Assembly: GCA_023403475.1 (NCBI GenBank)
Contig: JAEYEL010000123.1
Span: 1-10,629 of the forward strand
From: Actinomycetes bacterium
Lineage (GTDB): Bacteria > Actinomycetota > Coriobacteriia > Coriobacteriales > Eggerthellaceae
DNA length: 10,629 nucleotides
Direction: 5' to 3'
The notes under the pieces: model-generated
The model's input: the letters and a program-made list of their open reading frames with translations, nothing else
Told to the model about the DNA's origin: nothing
Databases searched by the model: none
Part shown: piece by piece, positions 1 to 4,843 of the stretch
How positions within the stretch are numbered: position 1 is the stretch's first letter
How the letters are laid out: each line of letters begins with the position of its first letter
Made by a program: the position numbers and the translations under genes

Positions 1-526
1 GGCTGATACCGAGCATTTCCCCGCCGTTGGCAACCTTGCACCCGAAGCACGCGCGGCTAGACGCGAACGCTGTCGCGCCTGCTACCGACTGCGCTTCGAA
101 GAGGCCGCCCGCTATGCCGCAGACCACGGCTTCGACGCGCTGGGCACCACGCTTTCGGTAAGCCCTTACCAATACACGAGCATCATTGAAGAAGAGCTAA
201 AACACGCGAGCATCGAAGTCGGTGTGAACTGCGCGTTTTCGGATTACCGCTCCTTTTACAACGAGGCCACGCGCAAAAGCCGCGAGCTTAACATGTATCG
301 CCAGAACTTCTGCGGCTGCCGCTTTTCCGCCGAGGAAGCCGCCGCCGAACGCGCGGCCCGCAAGGAGGCTCGGCTCGTCGCTCGCGAGGCGAAAAAAGCG
401 GCTAGCGCCGAAAAACGCCAGCAGGAACAGGCCGCCCATGCCGCGCGCAAGACCGAGCGTGCCGCCTACGCCGCCAAGCAGGCTCGCAAGCGCGCCATCT
501 TGAAAGCGCTACGCGAGAATCAGTAG
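1..526 (+). CDS. queH: Epoxyqueuosine reductase QueH (5'-truncated by window edge)
   Basis: QueH (DUF208 family) catalyses the last step of queuosine synthesis, reducing epoxyqueuosine in the tRNA wobble position to queuosine in the cytoplasm. The reading frame is open from base 2, and 174 residues are visible before the TAG stop. Visible family marks are a Cys-x2-Cys (ERCRACYRLRF, visible residues 24 and 27), the stretch GFDALGTTLSVSPYQ (43-57) and a Cys-x-Cys (FCGC, residues 104 and 106). From knowledge of the family, these cysteines serve the iron-sulfur and redox centre. The N-terminal CC-containing motif lies outside the window. After the FCGC motif comes a 65-residue tail very rich in Ala, Arg, Glu and Lys, probably helical and not needed for catalysis in shorter homologues. 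A GTG at 224 could be mistaken for a start, but the catalytic motifs upstream of it show that the gene is longer. It is convergent with the DUF2207 gene. Confidence 0.9.
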   Translation, partial: ADTEHFPAVGNLAPEARAARRERCRACYRLRFEEAARYAADHGFDALGTTLSVSPYQYTSIIEEELKHASIEVGVNCAFSDYRSFYNEATRKSRELNMYRQNFCGCRFSAEEAAAERAARKEARLVAREAKKAASAEKRQQEQAAHAARKTERAAYAAKQARKRAILKALRENQ

Positions 527-632
527 TCGCAAAACGACGGCTCGCCGCTCGCAACCTTGCCAGCGCGTCCTACCGAGCGCCCATTGACAACCACGCGGAG
601 CCCTCTCTGTCTGCCCCGCTCCTGCCGCGCAT

Positions 633-2720
633 TTACCTTGCGCCGCCGCCTCCGCCGAAGCCGCCGCCGCCTCCGCCTGAAAAGCCGCCGCCGAAGCCGC
701 CGCCGCTGCTGAAATTGTCTTCTGCAGCCGAAAGGGCCGCTTGGGCAGTATCCAGCGTGTTTCTCACGGAAGTCTGCAGCATATCGGAAACCGAAGGCAT
801 GACCGCGCCCGTCTCACCGTAGCCCGGCGCGTACCAGAACCACCACGGCACGTACGACGTTCCGTAATAGGCGGCTTCGTCGTCGAACAGCTCGGGCACG
901 CTCACGCGCAGCTCCTTCATCACCGCCCCGGCGATGCCGAACACATACGCGTACACCATGAACTCGCCCCACACCTTCACGTCGGTGGGCGGGCGCTCGT
1001 CAAGCGACGAGAAATCGCGCAGCCAGTTGCGCAGCGCCTTGCACTTCGCCACGACGTTGTTGCCGTACACGCTGCGCCGGGGCATATAGTTCGCAATAAT
1101 CCCCAGTACAATGGAAGTGGGAACGACGAACGCAAGCGGCAGGAAGTTATCGGTGAGAAACGCCAGCGCCACGCCCAAAACAAGCAGCAGACCGGCTACA
1201 ACGACCATGCGCGTTTGCAGGCGCTTGCTCTTCAGCTCGAAGAAGTCGCGCTTGTTCGCTTCCATGGACACAACGCCCTGCCACGTTTGCATGCCGTCGG
1301 TGAAATCCTCGGCGTGGTCTTCGCCATATTTGTTGATAGAACCGAACCAGAGCGAATTTTGGCCTTCGGCCACTTTTCCGAAAAGGAAATCGAGCGCAGC
1401 TGCGTCAACGGGATCCAAAAGAACCCCGGTCGCTGCGGGAAGGCGCGTGATGTAGTAGTCGTCCACGCGTCTCCCCCGATCGTCGGCATAGCTTCCCTTG
1501 TCGATGCGCACGGCACCGATATGTGCAAGGTGCATGAGCGTGGCCGTGAAATCGTCGGGGCTTTCCCTGTCCCAACGCCACAAACGACCGATGACCGCCG
1601 GGTGCAGGGCGGGGTCGGGAACGTCGCGCCAGTATTCGTCGGTGAAATCGGGCGTGTATTCCTTTCCGTACCCAAAATAGCGCCACAGCGCCCACACGAT
1701 GAACAGCACGCATATCGCGCCGCACGCGATAACGAACCCAAGCGACAGCATGCGCTGTCTGTTCGCCTGATCGGCCCATGTTTGCTCTTCGGAAAGCACG
1801 GTGTCGAGCCGCGCGGTATCCCTATGGGTTTTGGCCGCCTGACTGCTCAGGTTCGTGAGCCACGAAACGGGAAAGACCACGCGCGCCTCCGCGTACTGAC
1901 CGACTCGCACCTTGGGAACGGAATACGTAACGGTGCCATCGTCATTCACCGTCACCACGCCGTCAAGCGGGCCATGCCCCCAAGCGCGCACGTTGTCACC
2001 CGGCACGACCGTCGCCCCTTGGGGAACGGGAAGGGAAAGAGTCATAGAGACGTCGCCCGACGATTCTTCCCATTGGTCGCCTACATACTTCCAATATACC
2101 TCGGCGATATCTTTGTACGCCTGCACGCCGTTTTCCACCGTGTAATCGAGCGTGACGACCAGCGTTTCGTCGGACGCGTTGAAGAACACGTACACCGTGT
2201 TCTTCGCGGAATCGAACGAATAGGCATCGGTGCCAGGACCGCCCGCATCGCGCCACTCTTCGCGGAAAGGCACGCTTTTCAAATCTACGCTGGCTACGCT
2301 GGCGGCATCCTCGCTGTTTTCTGAAGGCGAGGTGAGGCGGACGCTGTCGATGTCGAGCGTCGCATTGCTCGGCAGGCCTTCGAAAGTCCACCATACCGCA
2401 GTGAAATCGCCGTCGAACTCGAATGTGCGCGTTTCTGAAACGTGCAGCGACCCGTCGGTTTGAGCCTCCGCCGCAATGCTTACCTTCGGCATTTCGTACG
2501 ACTTGGCAAGTGCCTGCTGCGGATTTGCCAGCAGCGCAAAGCAGGCGGCAATTGCCAAGACAGCCATCAAGGCGGCAGCCGCCCAGACGGCAGTTGTCCG
2601 GGCGACAGTTGACAAGGCGGCAGCCGCAGTTCGCGTGCTTTCGGCAGCCGCTGCGGTTCGCATGCTTTCATGAGTTTCGGTAGTGTGCGAAATATTAGTG
2701 CGCGAAATCGTTTTGCCCAT
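633..2720 (-). CDS. DUF2207 domain-containing membrane protein
   Basis: This is a predicted membrane protein of 695 residues; the function of the DUF2207 family is unknown. Residues 44-65 form a hydrophobic segment followed by a signal-peptidase-like QALA site near residue 72. Residues 75-320 form an extracellular beta-rich DUF2207 domain (YEMPKVSIAAEAQTDGSLHV onward, with WWTFEGLP near 110). A membrane helix lies at about 325-346, then a cytoplasmic region starting YTPDFTDEYWRDVPDPALHP, two helices at about 505-522 and 526-545, and a Gly/Phe-rich tail (668-695) ending in GGGGGAR. This order is typical of the family. The ATG at 2720 is chosen because AAGGAG lies 10 bases upstream and the signal segment follows. 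The open frame continues upstream to 3254 but runs antisense through tRNA-Ser, so that extension is not coding. No operon partner is seen. Confidence 0.88.
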   Translation of the reverse strand: MGKTISRTNISHTTETHESMRTAAAAESTRTAAAALSTVARTTAVWAAAALMAVLAIAACFALLANPQQALAKSYEMPKVSIAAEAQTDGSLHVSETRTFEFDGDFTAVWWTFEGLPSNATLDIDSVRLTSPSENSEDAASVASVDLKSVPFREEWRDAGGPGTDAYSFDSAKNTVYVFFNASDETLVVTLDYTVENGVQAYKDIAEVYWKYVGDQWEESSGDVSMTLSLPVPQGATVVPGDNVRAWGHGPLDGVVTVNDDGTVTYSVPKVRVGQYAEARVVFPVSWLTNLSSQAAKTHRDTARLDTVLSEEQTWADQANRQRMLSLGFVIACGAICVLFIVWALWRYFGYGKEYTPDFTDEYWRDVPDPALHPAVIGRLWRWDRESPDDFTATLMHLAHIGAVRIDKGSYADDRGRRVDDYYITRLPAATGVLLDPVDAAALDFLFGKVAEGQNSLWFGSINKYGEDHAEDFTDGMQTWQGVVSMEANKRDFFELKSKRLQTRMVVVAGLLLVLGVALAFLTDNFLPLAFVVPTSIVLGIIANYMPRRSVYGNNVVAKCKALRNWLRDFSSLDERPPTDVKVWGEFMVYAYVFGIAGAVMKELRVSVPELFDDEAAYYGTSYVPWWFWYAPGYGETGAVMPSVSDMLQTSVRNTLDTAQAALSAAEDNFSSGGGFGGGFSGGGGGGFGGGGGAR

Positions 2721-2730
2721 GCCCGGCCCG

Positions 2731-2736
2731 CTCCTT
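2731..2736 (-). promoter_or_regulatory. Ribosome binding site fixing the DUF2207 start
   Basis: AAGGAG on the minus strand lies 10 bases before the ATG at 2720. It supports this start over the upstream in-frame starts, which would run through the tRNA gene. Confidence 0.65.
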
Positions 2737-2758
2737 CCGAGAAAGATTGTCAGCGAGC

Positions 2759-2767
2759 ATGATAGCA
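2759..2767 (-). promoter_or_regulatory. Possible extended -10 promoter for the DUF2207 gene
   Basis: The minus strand reads TGCTATCAT, an extended -10 element (TGn plus a TATAAT-like hexamer). It would give a leader of roughly 30 bases before the start at 2720. The -35 position is poor (TGCGTT), so the call rests on the extended -10 alone. Confidence 0.33.
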
Positions 2768-2809
2768 AACTAGCTCGGCGAAACGCAGCTTGCATGGGAA
2801 AACGACATG

Positions 2810-2926
2810 GCCGCAGCTGATAGCAGGACTCCCGGCAAGCGAAACTCGCGCCTTTCTTTGCCAACGCAAGTCCAAGCTGCGGTTGACGGCCGACACAGGT
2901 CAGGCAGGCTTCCCAACAAGCGAAGC
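2810..2926. repeat. Two imperfect direct copies of about 36 bases
   Basis: Copy one is at 2810-2845 (begins GCCGCAGCTGA, ends CAAGCGAAAC). Copy two is at 2889-2926 (begins GCCGACACAGG, ends CAAGCGAAGC). They share the pattern GCCG..CAG...GCAGG.CTCCC..CAAGCGAA with scattered mismatches and a 2-base length difference. The function is unknown; it may be an old local duplication. Confidence 0.4.
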
Positions 2927-3031
2927 AAACGTGAAGAGGGGCTAAGGGCGTGAGGGGGCAGAGGACACAAAGGGGAACATGGGAGAGGAAGAGGAATGCG
3001 AAGGGGAACGTGGAGAGTCCTAATTTCACAG

Positions 3032-3061
3032 TTGACAGAGCAGGCACAACTCGGGTATGAT
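3032..3061 (+). promoter_or_regulatory. Sigma70-type promoter of tRNA-Ser
   Basis: The -35 is TTGACA (3032-3037), the spacer is 18 bases and the -10 is TATGAT (3056-3061). This is a near-consensus promoter placing transcription start about 10 bases before the mature tRNA 5' end at 3077, which is the usual layout for a stable RNA gene. Confidence 0.8.
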
Positions 3062-3076
3062 TCTTTCTTGCCCAAC

Positions 3077-3167
3077 GGAGAAGTGACCGAGAGGCCGAAG
3101 GTGCTCGCCTGCTAAGTGAGTATGCCCCACAAGGGCATCCAGGGTTCGAATCCCTGCTTCTCCGCCA
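3077..3167 (+). tRNA. tRNA-Ser(GCU) with encoded CCA
   Basis: The seven-base acceptor arm GGAGAAG (3077-3083) pairs with CTTCTCC (3157-3163), followed by discriminator G and an encoded CCA (3165-3167). The anticodon arm is CTCGC-CTGCTAA-GTGAG with anticodon GCT, reading AGC and AGU serine codons. The T arm has GGTTCGAATCC. A long variable arm is present (about TATGCCCCACAAGGGCATC), as expected for class II tRNA-Ser. The gene has its own promoter and terminator, so it is a single transcription unit. Its 3' half is a classic target for integrating elements, and the following 1.4 kb is A+T-richer and carries a decayed accessory gene. Confidence 0.96.
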
Positions 3168-3180
3168 GAAGGAAACCCGA

Positions 3181-3209
3181 GGCCGGGAAGCGATTTCCCG
3201 GCCTTTTTT
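3181..3209 (+). terminator. Intrinsic terminator of tRNA-Ser
   Basis: A perfect 9-bp stem (GGCCGGGAA at 3181-3189 with TTCCCGGCC at 3195-3203) and a 5-base loop are followed at once by six T residues (3204-3209). It starts 14 bases after the CCA end. Confidence 0.93.
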
Positions 3210-3232
3210 CGTGCTGGCACATTGCATAGCAC

Positions 3233-3323
3233 CCGAAACGGCACCTTTGCACACGGGAACCCCCGCTTCGGATACCTAGTGCGAGCTGGTCTAATTGGTC
3301 GCCGAAACGGCACATCTGAACAC
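3233..3323. repeat. Direct repeat with CCGAAACGGCAC core
   Basis: Two copies of about 22 bases occur 69 bases apart, at 3233-3254 and 3302-3323. Each begins with CCGAAACGGCAC and continues with a diverged C(T/A)(T/C)CTG-like and CACAC/ACAC part. No coding sequence is supported here. It could be a fragment of an intergenic repeat family, but a genome search would be needed to show this. Confidence 0.45.
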
Positions 3324-3361
3324 AGAGCAGAGAAGCCCCCTCGCGGAATCGACCACATCGA

Positions 3362-3381
3362 GCGCAGAGCCGCTCTAGCGC
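3362..3381. other. Small near-perfect dyad / hairpin
   Basis: GCGCAGAG and CTCT-A-GCGC flank a CCG loop, so the stem is eight base pairs with one bulged A (3377). It lies in the gene-free stretch between the tRNA terminator and the decayed gene. The role is unknown. Confidence 0.35.
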
Positions 3382-3447
3382 AAGCATTCCTACACAAGCC
3401 AACGCGAACGATCGCATAGACGAGCAGCCAGTCGGGGCGGAGAGGAT

Positions 3448-3494
3448 GAGGCTAGCCGGTCATTGCAAGGGCCGGCTGGGCCTCTATTTTCTTC
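3448..3494 (+). terminator. Terminator-like hairpin at the end of the decayed gene
   Basis: The outer stem GAGGC (3448-3452) pairs with GCCTC (3480-3484), and the inner stem AGCCGG (3454-3459) pairs with CCGGCT (3472-3477), around a 12-base loop. On the plus strand a T-rich tract (TATTTTCTTCT) follows, as in an intrinsic terminator. On the minus strand no T tract follows. The structure just touches the stop codon of the minus-strand pseudogene. It may end a plus-strand transcript or simply be a 3' structure of the old gene. Confidence 0.45.
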
Positions 3495-4578
3495 TCGACA
3501 ATTCATCGGCCATATGAGCTTGCTCCTTCGATATGGGCTGTCCTTTTTGAACCATATCAGGCAGAAGAACCGCGTTCAGTTCAAGTAAGGGCTCGGCAGC
3601 AAGAAGGCGCGAATACGCCTCGTTTAGAACCCCTCCGTAAAAAGCGACCGCAACCCGATTCGGCTCCGATAGCTTATAGGTGGGCATAGGCAGAAGCCGA
3701 CTGCGTTGGATATCGAACACATTCCTTATGCCTATGGCGTTTTGGTCTACCATGCCGATCTTGCTCATCGCACTGGCAAGAAGGGGGTTCCTGTAATAAG
3801 GCGGCTTATATCCACTCTGTATCGCCTGCTCAATGCTTCCGGAAATGAAAGAACCCTCGTTTTTGAATACCAGCCGATCTTCATATTCGAGAACGTTGAT
3901 CTTCTCCGAAAGTCGGTAGTCTTGATGCGCGATCGCGAATGAGAAGCCTCCTTTTGCGAAGAAAATCATCCTCCGACAGATCGGCTATAGCCGGTTGTCT
4001 ATCCGAGTACTTTTCAACATACCTGGCGCAAGCGAAATCAACAGCGCCATCATCAAGATCGCAACGTTTTGCTTCGTAGGCTATTTGACGCGACCAGTCG
4101 GGCGACTCTGTCCGTATATTGTCTCAAGTTTAAATTTCGACACCTGCACCAAAGATTCGTTCTCCCTGGACCAAGGAACCCCCTTCCAAGTCGTAGGAGT
4201 GGCAAATGCGCCAGCGGGCATTTGGAACGCGATAACCCGCTTACCATCAATCTCATATTCATAAATCTCTTCGAAAGTTATTTTTCCGTTGGTTTCCCGG
4301 CTCACCTCATGCTTCAATTTTTGAAGGCCGATGCTGCGCTCCCCTTCCTCTTGTCGATAGGAAGTGCCGCATACCCCTCCGTCATCGGTTACCCCGAAGA
4401 ACAACCAGCCACATTCGGAGTTTCTTAGATTTGCCTCATTACTCAGAGCTGAAAAGTATCTGTCTAAATCATCAAATCCGAATTTTCTTCTCGCCTCCTT
4501 ATATTCGACTATCTCGGTTTCGGTGTCGGCGATGATTCTCCTTGTCAACTTTACCATTTCAGATTTAGTTCGAATCAT
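3484..4578 (-). pseudogene. Decayed AlbA_2 (Schlafen-like) / HATPase_c_4 ATP-binding protein
   Basis: Three pieces of one known family are recognisable. Piece A (4578 down to the TAG at 4081-4083) is an AlbA_2 putative DNA-binding domain: TETEIVEYKEARRKFGFDD, then YFSALSNEANLRNSECGWL and later WKGVPWSRENESLV. The match to the family then continues in another frame (4099 to about 3930) as DWSRQIAYEAKRCDLDDGAV, ending SEDDFLRKRRLL. It then jumps back to the first frame as IAHQDYRLSEKINVLEYEDR, GSFISGSIEQ, YYRNPLLASAM and PMPTYKLSEPNRV. In intact relatives about 100 residues lie between the FL.K..L and IAHQDY motifs; these are missing here. The end, MVQKGQPISKEQAHMADELS, stops early at 3484. At least one frameshift, one internal deletion and a truncation make this a pseudogene unless sequencing error explains part of it. 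Intact members are accessory ATP-binding proteins of uncertain role. Confidence 0.85.
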
Positions 4579-4595
4579 GAGCGCTTCAAACTAGA

Positions 4596-4627
4596 CTAAC
4601 CGTTAGATCAAGTAATCTAATTATTAG
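4596..4627. promoter_or_regulatory. Nested 32-bp dyad, probable operator
   Basis: Two 11-bp palindromes, CTAACCGTTAG (4596-4606) and CTAATTATTAG (4617-4627), have centres 21 bp apart, which is two helical turns. Between them TTAGAT (4603-4608) and ATCTAA (4615-4620) form a further inverted pair, so the whole 32 bp is one dyad with 24 of 32 symmetric positions. It covers the -10 of the minus-strand promoter. This layout fits cooperative binding of two repressor dimers. The protein that binds is not known. Confidence 0.5.
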
Positions 4628-4642
4628 TTCGCCGCGCCGCAA
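4614..4642 (-). promoter_or_regulatory. Promoter of the decayed AlbA_2 gene
   Basis: On the minus strand TTGCGG (4637-4642) is followed by a 17-base spacer and TAGATT (4614-4619). Transcription would start about 30 bases before the first codon at 4578. The -10 and part of the spacer lie inside the dyad at 4596-4627. Confidence 0.5.
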
Positions 4643-4697
4643 CGCACTCTTCTTCACCTCGTCAGGATGACTCGGCGTATCCAGAAACCCGAAACGC

Positions 4698-4723
4698 GCG
4701 AGCAGACTCGAGTGATCGCTCGC
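4698..4723. promoter_or_regulatory. Dyad upstream of the ABC exporter gene
   Basis: GCGAGC (4698-4703) and GCTCGC (4718-4723) flank a near-central 8-bp palindrome ACTCGAGT (4706-4713). It lies about 120 bp before the exporter start and may be a regulator site. Chance occurrence in GC-rich DNA cannot be excluded. Confidence 0.25.
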
Positions 4724-4743
4724 AGCACTTCACCCCCCATATA

Positions 4744-4763
4744 ACAGATTCGTAACGCTCTGT
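4744..4763. promoter_or_regulatory. Second small dyad upstream of the ABC exporter gene
   Basis: ACAGA (4744-4748) and TCTGT (4759-4763) are separated by exactly 10 bases, giving a 20-bp two-half-site layout. It lies upstream of the candidate promoter at 4784-4810. The evidence is weak on its own. Confidence 0.22.
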
Positions 4764-4783
4764 GTAGTTTCCCGCATGGCAAG

Positions 4784-4810
4784 TTGCGAGGCGGCACGAA
4801 AACATACAAT
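4784..4810 (+). promoter_or_regulatory. Possible promoter of the ABC exporter gene
   Basis: TTGCGA (4784-4789) and TACAAT (4805-4810) are separated by 15 bases, shorter than the usual 17. Transcription would start near 4817, leaving a leader of about 27 bases. If this is right, the TTG start at 4784 is excluded because it lies in the -35. Confidence 0.35.
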
Positions 4811-4843
4811 GAAGTCTTAGCTCTAAAGAAAGGCAGTTCGCGC

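Larger units (their letters stand above)
2721..3031. other. Intergenic stretch between DUF2207 and the tRNA-Ser promoter
   Basis: No gene is supported in this 311-base stretch. It holds the DUF2207 ribosome site and a possible promoter near its left end, and an imperfect direct repeat in the middle (2810-2845 and 2889-2926). A purine-rich tract at about 2930-3015 contains AAGGGGAAC twice, followed by ATGGGAGAG and GTGGAGAG. The open minus frames crossing it have no ribosome site and no recognisable protein. Confidence 0.6.

Noticed and set aside
741..2324. Long plus-strand open frame of 527 codons
   Set aside because: It is a shadow of the DUF2207 gene on the other strand. Its His/Arg-rich composition is typical of antisense GC-rich frames and no family likeness is seen.
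3141..3167. tRNA-Ser 3' end as an attachment site with a second copy in the window
   Set aside because: I looked for the AGGGTTCGAATCCCTGC block elsewhere in the window and did not find a second copy, so no att pair is claimed.
2721..3254. Minus-strand open frame extending the DUF2207 protein by 178 residues
   Set aside because: It reads antisense through the tRNA-Ser gene and its promoter, has no ribosome site at its far start, and a good AAGGAG plus signal segment supports the start at 2720.
3270..3320. Second tRNA suggested by GAGCTGGTCTAATTGGTC
   Set aside because: It resembles a D arm only; no acceptor, anticodon or T arm pairs around it.
3484..3969. C-terminal HATPase-like piece as a separate small gene
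   Set aside because: It begins in the middle of the family fold right after a deletion junction, and its ATG has GGAGG directly abutting it with no spacing. It is better seen as the end of a broken gene.
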